Positions 44,310 through 56,600 of a stretch of DNA of 64,000 nt are shown here, in pieces. The stretch is from Ophioderma brevispina (taxonomy: Eukaryota > Echinodermata > Ophiuroidea > Amphilepidida > Ophiodermatidae), in assembly GCA_023653785.1 (NCBI GenBank), contig JAMKCH010010133.1, positions 1 through 64,000 of the forward strand. Reading direction: 5' to 3'. A program made the position numbers and the translations under genes. The notes below the pieces were generated by a model. That model was not told the origin of the DNA and did no database searches. It saw only the letters and a list, made by a program, of their open reading frames with translations. Numbering within the stretch: the stretch's first letter is position 1; each line of letters begins with the position of its first letter.

Positions 44310-44531
44310 GCTTGGCCGGATTTGAACAGGTGTAGAAGTAATTATAGTCCGCCGTACTCATACTCCGGCTACAAAGGGAAAGAAATGGGCACGTAACATT
44401 AGTTTCACGCTTTTATTCCGTTATCGTCTATGGAGGCCGGACTGTGGCTCCCGGCAAACTATCAGTCTACTTTCACACTGGCAATCTCCGTATTACTAGG
44501 ACGGCGCTCTTGCCAATTGAGCTAACAAGCC
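44310..44531 (-). pseudogene. tRNA-Thr-like sequence interrupted in the T arm
   Basis: Minus strand from 44531: GGCTTGT-TA, a D arm GCTC...GAGC containing a perfect A-box TAGCTCAATTGG, an anticodon region CTAGTAA (anticodon AGT, threonine) on a CCGT/ACGG stem, then GCCAG. Then comes a 147-bp insertion, then TTCAAATCCGGCC and CAAGC. Without the insertion and one 4-base repeat about 71 nt remain, close to tRNA length. A C-T mismatch in the anticodon stem and a one-base slip in the acceptor stem indicate decay. It could be a tRNA pseudogene or the head of a tRNA-derived SINE. Confidence 0.6.
44331..44477 (-). mobile_element. 147-bp MITE of the TAGTCCG family, copy 2, inside the tRNA-like sequence
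   Basis: Ends TGTAGAAGTA and TACTTTCACA are inverted at 9 of 10 positions. The flanks CAGG (44327-44330) and CTGG (44478-44481) could be a 4-bp target duplication with one change. The core 'aacattagtttcacgctttt' + 'attccgtt' is the inverse of copy 1 at 43258-43378. Confidence 0.75.
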
Positions 44532-44534
44532 AGG

Positions 44535-45595
44535 GTTGGTAGAGGAGCAATAGATTTTAATTTATAGGTATTAGATCCGAGAGGTGTCTATCGTTTTCGA
44601 GGATAGCATCAGAATGGTATATTTTACATACGAAATTCACATTGGTTTGAAATTTTAGTTAAAATGGCAAAACCTTTAAAATATGGTTCTTTATTTAACT
44701 GTAATCGTTAGTAGGAGTGGTTCCAAGCAGACATGTCTGCATCGCTACGAAAAAGCTCGAGCAAGCGTCAATTTTAGTATCGTTTAGTCATCAAATAGCT
44801 ATTTTTCGTTTCCAATGATGTTGTCCATTCATAAAGAAACATACACCGGTTGCGCAGTATGAATAGATACATGATAAGTAGTTTCCAAAGTGGTTATATT
44901 CACGTAGTATAGTACAATTGCATAATCCATCTTGTAATAAGCTTATTTGCAATAATATTGCGACTCGCGTCCTATTATTCATGTCCTTAACAGCCACGTT
45001 GATGTATCTTTTATATTATCAAGTGAGGAGGTTCATCAGCACATAACAACGTCACCAATTTTGTAAGGGAAGTAAAGTGGGAATTTTTAAAAGTTTTTGC
45101 CAATTGCATATCTCAAACGATTCTGTGATTCGAAATTGTGGGACTTAAATACGTTACCATATGTGAATTTTACAAGGCACTAATGCTTTAAAAAAAGTTT
45201 ACAGGTCCGTGAACATAGTAGAAAGGTGTCAGGCCATGGTATCGAAATGATAATCATGATGCAATGAGGTGTTTATTTGCTTGTGACCCTCGACTAGGTT
45301 GCTAGGTAAAGAAATACCCTAACAACTGGATGCGGTAAAGGGGGTGGGCGAGATCTGGGTGCAAATCATGGTTGTCATCTATTAGGTATAGCATATGTAA
45401 GAATAATCAAAAAGGTTGGTTCATTGATATGTTACTTTGAATCCGACAGAACCCTTTTTAACCAGTATTCCTTACAGTGAACGACCTGACTGAGAAAGGT
45501 GCGCTAACCTCCAGGGTCCACGGTGCATGCTATTCGTCACGGTCCAGTATCTCAAAATTTGTGTGGTGGGGATAACACCTAATAGTTCGTGCTTC
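44535..45595. other. Unassigned DNA
   Basis: No gene or repeat recognised. The minus frame 44791-44997 has no family signature. Confidence 0.4.
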
Positions 45596-45599
45596 GTGG

Positions 45600-46430
45600 G
45601 ATATTGGGGGGCAAAGGGGGCGCTTTTCCCCCGCCGGGTGGCCAAAGGGGGCGCCAAAAGAAGAAAGAGAAAGAAAGAAAGTGGAAGGAAAGAAAGGAAC
45701 CGGGAAGACAAAGAAAGGCAAATTAGAGGCGAGAAAGGGAAATGAAAATGGGGAAGGGGGACAATTACAAAGGAAGGAACTGTAAGGGAAAGCTACTAAG
45801 AAGCGCAAAAAATTAGGGCGAAAATGGGGATTATAAAAGGAAAATCCGAATAACAAGTGCAAACAAAGAAGTGGCGAAAAGAGACGTAAAAAATAGTAAA
45901 GGAAGGGCGCCAAAAGCACTTATAGTTAAAAAAAGCAACGTAATGGGAAACAAGGAGGTTGATAATGTGCAGCCAAAAAAAGAGAAAAGAAAAGAAAACG
46001 GGGGAGAAAGGAGTTTGGAGCTAACGAAAAATGGGAAGACAAACGAAACAGAAGGGTTTAAAATTAGTTTTAAGTAAACGGACGCAAAGGATAGCAAAGG
46101 AAATTTGAGGGGTGTTAAGGGAAATATATAGGGGGCGTCAAAAAACAAAAGAAAAAAGTTGAAAAATAGAAAGGGCGAGAAAACAAAACGGACATAAATC
46201 GGCCGACTAGTTTTTCGCAAAATAAAGCCGCGACCTATTAAAACACAGGGTGGGCCGCTCCTCGATTGCAATAATCCACATTAAATAATTGATTGATTAA
46301 AATAAAAAAGGTTTGTCAACAACAGAAAAGGAACGGGTGAAAAAAAAAGTTTAAGGGGTGGCCAAAGGGAAATCTAAAAAGGAGAAAATATAGAGATAAA
46401 AGTGGTTACGAAAAAAGTCCAAAGGGCCCC
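45600..46430 (+). repeat. Long purine-rich tract
   Basis: The plus strand is strongly A/G-biased for over 800 bases, starting with 'gggggcaaagggggcgc' and continuing with 'gaaagaaaga'-type words. Minus frames of up to 146 codons (Ser/Phe/Leu-rich) are by-products. A similar tract on the opposite strand is at 62380-62570. It may be the body of a non-autonomous DNA element, since C-runs and 'ggatacgcccctg' occur near 46850, but no matching left end was found. Confidence 0.6.
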
Positions 46431-46434
46431 CATA

Positions 46435-49125
46435 AGAGGAAATCAAGTTGTATTTTATTATTTTATTAGAAAAACACTGAAATTGGCCTCAAAATAGCTA
46501 GACCGCAATATCAGGAGAATTGTACTAATCAACGTCCGCCCACTTTCTCAGCCAGCCTTTCTCAGCGTTTAAATTTTGGCATCTGGTGATTGAACCGGTG
46601 ATTTTAACAAAGCTAGTTGTTCGGAAGTTTTTGACTTTATTTAGGCACTTGCATGGGTGTTTCCGCAAACCAAACTGGCCATATTGCCGACACAAATCAA
46701 ATTTTCCCGGCGCGCTACGCTCGCCGAAAAAAAAGTATGTTTATATGATATACACAAACGTACGAAAGCGCGCCATTTTCAAGTTCCACAGGGGCGCCAA
46801 AGTCCTCCTCAGTTTTGCCCCCCCCCCCGGTATGTCATCCTGGATACGCCCCTGATGCGTGAAGTGGGTATAATATGATGATCCTACAAAAAGTGTTAGT
46901 TTAAGTCTGAGATTTTGCCATTGAGGAGAAATGACTTGTTATCGGGCTCGCCCATTTGTACAAGTAAGAAGGGACAAGTATTTTTTACCGGGGCCGGGTG
47001 TGAAACCTATAGGTTAATGCCAAAAAAAAAATAATAACAAAAGTATTGTGTGGGGTAACCACCCCTTCGCTAACGAGGGTTACTAAGACACTTGGCAGTT
47101 CCTTAAAATGAAACATTACCTAAGTCCGTGACACTATCACTATCCTCTAAAAGGGCTTTGACGCAGTCTGATTAACAGCCACAATCCATCAAGTTACAAT
47201 CTTTTGTTTGTCCCCCATTTTATTTTGGACATGTCAATCCCAAACTATAATACTCTTCGTTTTATTAGTCTACTCAGCCCCCATCAAAAGGCACCTTTGT
47301 ACTCAAGGGAACCAGTACAGATTTTTTTTCTCTTGTAAGGGCATTACGCTCACGATCGTGTTGGCAGACAAAATACAGCATGGAACCACAATGCAAACAT
47401 TTCGAAGAAATTGTCTGTCCCAAGGACATCACCAATATAGATTTATGTCGAAGTATCCTTTAAATCATGATTAAACGTAGTACACTTACCATAAAAAACC
47501 TAATTCTGACATATACCAAAGATAAAGGTAATAACACCCCGTATAGGGTACATACTAACTTTTAGTAATTGAACCTTTGCCCCTAAAAAAGCACAATGAT
47601 ATATGTGTTTGGGAAATCATGATTTAAAAAGAATTCTCTCTTGATTGGAATGGCTTTTTCGTGTTAATGTCGGACCTTGGCACTAGAATTCAATATAGCC
47701 TCATTTCTAATGCCACAGTTCGTAAAATTTCAGTCACACTTGAGTGTATGTAAAAAAAATACCGCTCTATAGGGGATGAAAACAGGCTTTATACACTACA
47801 CTTTGATCAAAACGTCTAAATTACAAGGCAATGAGTTTTAATTTCCAACATCATGACCACAGGGGGAATTGTGCTCCCTCCGCTCCCCCCCGCCCAGGGG
47901 GTAGCTCAGATATCCGCAGCTGCGGAATTGAAACTCTTAATCCATTTAATTGAACATTTTTAAAATTCAACTGAAAGTATTGAGATAAAAGTAAAGGCAT
48001 TTTCAAATATTTCTACTAATTGGTTTCTAACATTTGTTCTGGTGTTCACCACATTTTGTAGCCAGTTTTCAGAAAAATAGACTCTATCGCAAAATGTGAT
48101 CTTACAGAAAATGAGCACATCTAAGGACTTTCTAGGTGAAAATATGCAGTTGTGTGGCACTACCCTCCAGGTAGAGGTTCTATACCACCGCTCCCGCCGC
48201 CCGACCCGCGGCGCGGGGGCCCAACCCCCCCCCACCCCCCCCCCCTCCGGATGTGCCTCTAATGCATGTTGATACATGTTTAATTTTCAGCGAACAGTCA
48301 ACCACATCGTCAGCTTTCGTATATAAATACCTTTTTTATGCCAATGTGAATATAGAAAATAGGGCACTTTTTTCAAAATGTTGGAATTTTGTTGGAATAA
48401 TGGGCTGGTTTTTATCAATTTTGGAATGCTAAAAGTTCCCAAATTTACTAAAGGGTTTTAACACCATGGGAAAAAAACTGCAATTTGTGTTAAATTTTGC
48501 TTAAAAAAATCCACATCTCAAGGTATGTCTTATACGAGTCCCATTTGGCAAAAATTGGTACTGTATAGAGGGCCATCCTACTTAAACTCACAACGCTCAA
48601 CAAAAAACTTGACACCTCCCCCCAATCCCAGGGCCGTAGCGATTGTTAGTGTGGTGCGGGTCTTTGAAAAAGGGACCCTCGTCTTTGTAAAATTGGACCT
48701 ACCCCCCCTAAAATTGTCTTTTTGGACGTTTTGAATCATGTCATCACAAAGGTGGACGTCCCCCTCCCCCCCGCCCAAGCCTTGTCCACCGTAGGAAAAA
48801 AAAACATCTGGTGGCTCCAAATATCCAGGTTATGAAAGATTTTTAAGGCTGATATTGATAATACCATAAGGTCACCAAAGGAGTCATACATTTCAGAGTA
48901 ACAGCAGTTTTAAAACTCTACAATCTGGTCAAACGTGCATGTAGCATTTTGGTGATGGCGCTTCGACTAGGTCATAATGGCCACGCCAAAGGATAGCGGA
49001 CACGTTGAAGACAAGTGGCAACTAATGTTTTGTAGTACACATCAATGTTTACAAATAAAACAATTATCATATCAACAGAATTTTTAATTAAAATTACTAA
49101 AGTATTTCAATCATTTTCAGGGTCA
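46435..49125. other. Mostly unassigned DNA with C/G runs
   Basis: Runs of C at 46819-46828, 48223-48232 and nearby sit in hAT-like contexts without provable partners. At 48945-49040 the minus strand reads FNVSAILWRGHYDLVEAPS and soon stops, and the plus strand has a short ATGGCC frame; neither has further support. Confidence 0.4.
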
Positions 49126-49129
49126 TTTA

Positions 49130-49440
49130 ACTGTCTTGTTAAGGTGCAAAAGAGATTTTGAGGGCCCCCAATATTTGTATCAAATATAATTCCGTATAGA
49201 TTAACACCAAAGACTTCTTAACCTTGTATTAGGCTGAGAGAAATATCCTTAAGAGAGAAAAACAAAGGGTGATTTTTGATTTGCTTATTTCAATATACAA
49301 CATAGGCCTGAATGTTTCTATTTGCTCCGATTTGAATAAAATTTCACAATTTTTGTACCAAAGAAGACATTTCTCATCTTAATCCTTCAGATGGGATATT
49401 TTTTGGGGAAAGCTTACATCAGGCAAAAATCCAGTACTTC
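49130..49440 (+). repeat. Dispersed repeat, copy B (pair with 2920-3250)
   Basis: Shares ordered anchors with 2920-3250: 'aaggtgcaaaagagattt', 'caatatacaacatagg', 'tttttgtaccaaag', 'ccttcagatggg' and 'agcttacatcagg'. Same orientation. Strongly diverged. Confidence 0.5.
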
Positions 49441-49882
49441 CTATGATTTTTTTAGGGACCCAGATAAGTGCAATCTCTTGTTGCCCTTTAAAATTTGTTC
49501 ACCAAAGTCCGAGGACATTGCACTTTTTTAATTAAAGGTGGTACCCAATCATTGTCTGCATGTTATAATTATGTTTTGTCCCCTCACACGAAGCATATCA
49601 CCAAAATCATCCATTACAATTCTGAATAAAATTGATACAAGAGCCGTTTGAATAGTAGAAGGCAAAATGTTTACCAAATTGGCCCATAAGGATCGAGAGT
49701 GTGTTAATTAATGTGATCACCAACATGTGGGGATGTTATTTTTTCATAGCAAGAAAGGGAAATATTTCTTGGGCTTAAATTTCAACTAGTGTTAATGTTA
49801 AAATATTAACTTTCTTCTGATAACAATATCAATTTTTGATGGAAGAAGTGAGGAGTATGAAGGTTGCGATCTGGTCACTCAC

Positions 49883-49953
49883 CTTTAACCAAAAAAAAAC
49901 AGCCACTGAAAATTGCTTCTTCTGTTCGACAACCATGCAAACTGGGAACATTC
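49883..49953 (-). CDS. Weak candidate internal exon
   Basis: On the minus strand a 71-base segment lies between a good acceptor (ccattctctctcag) and a strong donor (aag|gtgagt). Two of three frames are open; one reads FPVCMVVEQKKQF then a hydrophobic stretch. No neighbouring exon with matching phase was found, and the flanking DNA resembles old repeats. It could be real or chance. Confidence 0.2.
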
Positions 49954-49959
49954 CTGAGA

Positions 49960-52900
49960 GAGAATGGTATAAATGTGATGTTTTTAATTTCTGTAAAGTA
50001 CAGTATTCAGCACTATCTTGCTATTTGCGTATTTGGAGGGCAAAATGTTAGGAACTTGAGCAATAATATAAAGGGGGATGCCCGATTTAAGCTATAAGTT
50101 TTGCATCTTATAGAATGACCTTCACCCCAAACCCCATCTGTAAAGGTTTCTCGCCGATATTTCAACTCCGTTTTGATGTGAGAGCTAAAAACATGATTTT
50201 GCAAGTCCCCATAACATCTGGTGTAAATAATATGGTTGACCCAAAAGGGCACGTTTCACGCATGATATCCAAACCAACATCCTTTAGCCCGAAGATTTCA
50301 CAGGGTAACTAAACCAAGCATCATGGATGCAGGTATCCATATAGTGCCATTCAAAGAAACAACATTGTTTTGGCATCTATATTATAACCAGAGTATTAAA
50401 TTCACATCTGGTGAACTTAAGAAGAAAGAGCCAAAAATGTTGTTTTAATATGTACGATTTTTTACAAATGCGCCTTTAATAATCATTGTCACTGTTAAAT
50501 AGTGTACTTCATTGTCATACTTCATTTAACTAAATATGCCACACACTAATCTGAGTCTTTAATTTCTTTTCTTTTTTTTTAAAATTTCATTTTCACTTGA
50601 TTATGGACTCCTCAATCTTCTTATTTTGGTTCCATATCTCAGTCTCACTTTGCCTCTATTTTACTTGTCAAAAACAATTTGGTCCAATGCCTAAGACTAT
50701 TATAATATTTGTGTACTGAGCACCCTCATATGATTATCCAAAACCAAATTATTTCTCAATTTCCATACCAAGCGAAATCATCAAGTGCTATTACTTTGTG
50801 GACAGGAATGCTGGGTGTAAAAGTCAAGTGTTTTATGTTTAAAGGGAATCTGTCTCCTCCCGGCAAATTTGGGGGAGAATAGCGATACATTGTAAAATTT
50901 TAGTCAACATAAGGCCTGTGGATGGTAATTAACAATTAACAAAACCTCATAATTCACAATGCAAACATTTTAAAAGATGAGTCCTTAGTTAAAAAATAAT
51001 ATTGTTCATATTTTGACTTATTACTCAAACGAAAAAAATGTTTTGAAAAAGATATAATGAAACTGGAAAGGGTGATCACTTTATTAAAATACACAGTAAG
51101 ATGAAAGGCACCCCAATACTTGCATGACGAGGCCCCCTTTAAGAATGTGTGATTTTTGTGGGAAAATCCCCATGCTAGCATCACATGACATTATTGAGGT
51201 GCAATGTCTCAAAACTGGTGCATTGTGGGGAGACTCAATACACCCTCTGAGATAGCAAAGTGTGTTTGTAAGGCCACTTATAACTGGTTGGAGTGAGAGA
51301 TTTTGGGCTGTTTCAAGTTACAACCTCAGTGCAGAGGTTGAAAGGGGGACAAACACATTTGCCTTATTGCCATCATTGAGTGTCACTTCATAAATAACAC
51401 TGCTAATGATTTAAATAATACCATAGCCTGGCCATTCAAGGACATGTTTCCTAGGCATATAAAGTTTTGGGCGCCTGGTTTGTTGTTGCAATCAACCTAT
51501 TTTGTAGTTTTTTCAAAAAATAAAAACTTTTGTTAAATGTTAAAAAAATGTTGGGGGATGACGTGCGATGAAAAATCCTTATTTTGATTATGAAAAGACT
51601 TTCCATTCATTAAAATAGTAAACAATGAAACTGAATACAATACTAGCCTGATATTGGAATATCATGTAGGTCTATAGCATTTATTATTAGGTGAAAATGG
51701 ACTTTAAAATAACATCTTTTACAAATGTGGTTAACTTTTTTTTTTTTTTTTTAATTTTATCAATAAAATCAAAACAGAATTGTATTTACCATTTATGACT
51801 TTGTGAGTGAGTAGGCCTACAAATCTACATTTTTGACTTGTTTGAGACAGATTATTTCATTAAAGTATCTTTGAGGTAAGCATTTGCAGTTTATACAACT
51901 GCATGCTACAGAGCAGGAAAATAATAAAACCTGCCCACATACTTTTGTTGATGTTAAATAACACTCTCAATAGATACATTTTCCTACTAAAATGTGATTG
52001 ATTCACAATTACTTTCAGATTTATGTGCTCTTAATTTTCATCTTTGTTTTATAAAATTTCTGTGTTTCCAAAATCTGTTAACTTGTTATCTTTTAAATTC
52101 AGTAAACAACACTTCAAAGATAACATGCCGGACAAAAGTTGGGATTTTAACTAAAACAGCACACAATACAATTTTTTTCTTCCAAGATCAAGTGTAAATG
52201 AAATAGGTAGTAGAAATTATGTTATGACAATAAACTATAGTGGGAAAAGACGAACCGGTAGTGTGTGATGTTATTTTTTTACAAAATGTCTATTTTTACA
52301 TATATTTAATTTGCCACATTAAATAAGAAACCATTTAAAAAGGCTAAGGGCCCTTATCAGAGAGTTTGTGACAAATATATACGGAGTATTCACTATTTGT
52401 TATATATGTTCATCAACAACAAATAGTTTCTGTGAGTGTTGGTTGATGAAAATGTATTCTGACAAAAGTATGGTTCAGCTAATATCCCCCTCGTCCCACA
52501 ACTATGGTGGTCCTACTAAGATGAAAATGGCTTGACACATATACCACTGCTATATATTTTTTTAAAGCAATAAAGTTGAGAATGAAACCAAGTATGGTCA
52601 GTGAAAACCAAAATTTATACTACTATAGAGCTAAGCCACTGATTCCAATCAAGACAGATTGGAAGTGCTAAAGTGAATAACTGACTTTCAAATTGTCATC
52701 ATCCATCTAGAATGAAATTTAACTTGCCAAGTGCCATTGGTTTAAATCAACTAGGCTGCAATACAATGCCTCTTTTCTAGGCCAGCCATTGATAATGCAA
52801 AAAAACAAGTCATGGTTTTCAACTTTCACACAAGCATGTCAGCTACATTGTAGGACAACAGACAATTCAGCATAATCTTTGCCTACCAACACAATTCATG

Positions 52901-53990
52901 TCAAAACACAAACGCCAAACCAAAATGCCCAAAACGCAACCTCTGGACTCAGAATTTTCAAATCCACAACATAACTTTCAGATAAAGTGTCATTACTGAT
53001 ACCTGCAATTTTCAAAAGAAATTGGACGATACGAGAGACTAGTTCATGATAAATATATTGAGTTTCTTACTCTAATTTGGTCACTATGACAATAGCTATA
53101 TATTATAGGCCAATAGTAGCTTTCTTCCGATACCACATTTTGACCACTTCCGGTAAAATCTGGGGTCCCGGGGATAGGCTATTTAGCGCTCGGGGGTGCA
53201 TGGACCTTTAAACAGATTACTTTTATTGTATGGATTCATAGCTCTTAACCATTAATAATATATAGAACAAAAAAACAATTCGTTCAAACGTCAATAATCA
53301 CCAACTTTAAATGGTCACTGATTTTCTTTAAAACTTACAACTACATAAAGGAACGTTTCACATGCGCAGCTACCCCATGTTTTTAAAACTCTCAAGCAAA
53401 ATCATACTAAAAAAACATTTTTAAAGATTAACTTCACAAATACAAATTCTCTTATGACATAAACCTAGCTAAGACAATTTTCTTTTTATCACAATTGGTA
53501 AGAATGTTAATTATGCCTTCTACAACAACTAATCTCTTTAAGATTTTTTTTTTCTTAGTTCACCCGAAAATATATTGATATACAAGTCACCTATCTTGTG
53601 TATGTGTAGGCAGATATAATCAAAGGCTTACTTAAAATTCTTTCCTTATTTTAAAAGTACTCACACTTGGTTGAAATGCATCATCAAAAACTAAAATTTT
53701 GGTGAAAGGTTTTGTTAAGTATAAATATCAACAACAAACTTGAACATGTGATTTTGACCAAATACATCATAGCAGTGTGATCAATGCATTATTTTCATCT
53801 AATTTCAGGATGATTCCCACTGGACGCACACCACAACTTTACATTAATTTCCTAACAATGTGACCACTGCCTGCCCACACGACTATACTCCATACCTAAA
53901 ACCTATAAGTACAAGTAATTCCATAAACTCCGCCCACAGTCTCACAGGAGTGCCTGGTAATGCGAATTATATGACCAGTATTTTGTGTAT
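49960..53990. other. Unassigned AT-rich DNA
   Basis: About 4 kb without recognisable coding, RNA or repeat signal apart from a T run near 51731-51752. It reads like long intron or intergenic sequence. Confidence 0.45.
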
Positions 53991-53997
53991 GCGTGTA

Positions 53998-54208
53998 CAG
54001 TGTCGTACCTCCCCCCCCCCCCCCGCGCTTTGGCCGGGGAAAAAATTTGCACAATCTTCTAAATCATCAGCAACGCCAAAGCCGTTTTTTAGTAGCCTCA
54101 TGCTTATGACCTGTGAAAAATGCCTTTTGACCTGACCCCAGCCTAAGAGGGAAAATTTTCCAAGACTGGGAATTTGCCCCCTCAGAGGGGTAGCCCGTTA
54201 CGCACTTG
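53998..54208. mobile_element. ~211-bp hAT-type MITE
   Basis: Left end CAGTGTCGTACCTCCCC and inverted right end CAAGTGCGTAACGGGCTACC are diverged inverted repeats. Flanks gcgtgta (53991-53997) and gcatgta (54209-54215) look like a 7-8 bp duplication with one change. A C run follows the left end, as in the element at 31753. Confidence 0.65.
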
Positions 54209-54214
54209 GCATGT

Positions 54215-54950
54215 AATAGAATTTGTTTTTTTCGTACATCATGCGCTGTGTCTTAAATCGTGCACAATTCATGGATTTGACTGCAGCCTTAGCGCGTGTG
54301 GTAGTAAGGCGCGATTAATGCTGCGCAGGCCAATCAATTAATTTACTTTGTACTCTAGGGTTACAGAGTATAGTACCTGCACATGCTAAGCAATGTGTTG
54401 GAGCGAGGAGAATTATACAATAATATTATACTGTATATGTGTAATTTTTGCAAACATTTATTTTTCAAAATTTCAATGAACATAAAATGCAGAAATAAAA
54501 AACCTTTTGCAGTACGTGAAATTGCATTATATAAAGTACATTTAAATGCAAAAATAAGTCATGCACATTTCCCAAACTGTAATATCGAAAAAATATCTGT
54601 ACACAAAAATATTGACAATTGTCCTGTTATGCAGCTTGAACATCATGAGGAGAGAATTCTTGATAAACAAACCACACGGAACACTGAGAAATGATGCAGA
54701 TTCTTGACCTTGCTGTAGCAACACATTTTGAGTAGAGATTGAGAACGCCACCCCAGGGTCGGGACTCATAGCCACATTCCGGAAAACATTTCCAAACCCG
54801 GGCGGGATTGCAGCACCTTAGGCTACTTAGCCCTTTGCCTCTATTTCCTCCTTAAACCCCAGTTGAATCATGATAATGATGAACAGTAAAAGGACCACAC
54901 CTCAAATATGCATTTGTGCATAAAACGTGGGAAAAAATATAACATTGGCT
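54215..54950. other. Unassigned DNA
   Basis: Open frame 54383-54694 plus (103 codons) is Lys/Asn-rich with no recognised motif and no splice support. Confidence 0.4.
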
Positions 54951-54954
54951 ATCA

Positions 54955-55260
54955 ACTATGCAAATGAAAATGGTTGCGCCCGCAGATGGAGTTGCCCACC
55001 CCGTTCTCTTGTTCTTTGGCATTTGGGCCAGACTCCCTCATATAATATTGCTTTGGAGGGTTCGCCCACTCCTCCTGCACAGCGGGTCTGTTTTTGCATT
55101 CCCAACATATGCGTACCATTTATACTCTGGGTGGAGAGAGCAAGCGAGGTTAAGTGCCTGCCCAAGTGCACAACACATTGGCGACAGTGGGGCTCGAACC
55201 ACACCTTATGCTTATGAGGCGAGCGCTGGTCCAACTGCATCAACCATAATGGAACAGATT
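54955..55260 (-). mobile_element. tRNA-derived SINE
   Basis: On the minus strand the head from about 55245 has an A-box-like TGCAGTTGG, an anticodon-arm-like CCTCATAAGCATAAGG and a B box GGTTCGAGCCCC, spaced as in a tRNA. The body follows with 'gtgcacttgggcaggcactt' + 'aacctcgcttgctc' and 'cccagagtataaatggtac', phrases seen in SINEs of marine invertebrates. The 140-codon minus frame and plus frames here derive from it. The tail end near 54955 is approximate. Confidence 0.75.
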
Positions 55261-55264
55261 TCAG

Positions 55265-56140
55265 TAGAAAAAGGGTCTCACATTTGTTGCATATGCATTT
55301 ACATGTAGTTATTGTTTTTTTTTGTACGTTCTTTTCTGTGATCCACCACATTTTTTGCTTCATTTTCTTATCTAACAAAAAAAAATAGCCCTAACAATTG
55401 ACTCATACATGGTTCTGCAGCAAAAGGAAAAATGCACATATGTACAGGGTATGTGAGATAAACCCTTTTTGGCCTCATTTTAATAGTTCTTAAAATGGTT
55501 ACACTTGTTGCACATACACCTCTTGCTCAAAGAAACTACCGTAATAATTGCAAAATAAAAAGCGTAATTAATATAGAATGGCGACAACTGGCATTTTAGA
55601 TATGTATGCATGGTGCATCTTTTCAAAATAAGTATGACTACAAAAATTTGCTCAAGAGTTGTTTTTTCATGTGCTTGTAAAATAATGTAACTAAATAATA
55701 TTCTATGTACACAAAAACTCTGCCATGCTTAACCAGCGGCCATGTTAGTAAAAATTTGTACACACGGGATGTGGTAGTATGGCTGTTAATTGGTTGGATG
55801 TGGAAGTTTTTGAAGTCATTTGCGTAGTTTTTTTAACAACTGTAAAAATTATTGATTCATAAAATGGATAATAAATTATAACAACATTAAAGTAACCAAA
55901 CAATATTAAACAAATGTCATACCCAACCAGTGGCAGTCACTTTACAACAACCAACTGGTATCAACATCATATCACTAACAACTGAACCAATTTCAAACAG
56001 GTTCACCTCGGGCCAGTTTGAGGAAACTGCCAAGCTTTCATCAGGAATAGCTCGGGGACTCTCAGGAAAAGGAAGGCATGTAGACCGTCCCTTGCATTCT
56101 GCACTTGCTCTGAAAGGAGCTGTTCACGAAGATTACTCCT
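55265..56140. other. Unassigned DNA
   Basis: No feature recognised. The plus frame 55930-56154 lacks motif support. Confidence 0.35.
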
Positions 56141-56144
56141 GTAA

Positions 56145-56330
56145 CAGAAAATAGGCCACCCTATCTACTAAAAATAGAGTTAATGTGGCTCTTGAAAAGA
56201 ACCATTCCACTGAAGACTTGCCCTGTCATAGTGACACAAGCAAACTCGCCTATCTGCTAAAATAGAGTTAACCTGGCTCTGAAAAGAACCGTGTTCACTG
56301 AAGACTGCCCTGTCAACAGCTTTACTCCTG
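56145..56330. repeat. Two-copy tandem repeat, ~100 bp unit
   Basis: 'ctatct-ctaaaa-atagagtt' + 'aa-gtggctct' + 'gaaaagaacc' + 'ttc-actgaagact-gccctg' occurs at 56160-56230 and again at 56250-56315. Confidence 0.7.
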
Positions 56331-56600
56331 CCCATCTGGTTGTGGTTCAATGATCTAGGTAACAACATTGAGACAACTCAAGTAGTTGTTTTGACAGGCA
56401 AAACCTTGCAATGAAACAATGTGCCCAGCAGGTTGAGGTCATAAAATACATCCCAGTCCTACCATCTACAAAAATCAAATAAGCCTTTTAACTTGCAGCT
56501 TGTGTTACCAACTAAACCCTTCCAAAAAGAACTTTGGAAAAAATGTTTCACATTTATATCTCAAACTATAAACGTACCTGTTGGTGTTTTGTTGTATGTT

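Noticed and set aside
45831..46271. 146-codon minus-strand frame rich in Phe, Leu and Ser
   Set aside because: It is the complement of a purine-rich tract and has no domain. Composition alone keeps it open.
48200..48245. GC-rich and G-run block as a CpG-island promoter or quadruplex
   Set aside because: It is short, dominated by C runs like those at element ends nearby, and no exon follows.
54956..55378. 140-codon minus-strand frame
   Set aside because: It lies over a tRNA-derived SINE, whose A and B boxes explain the sequence.
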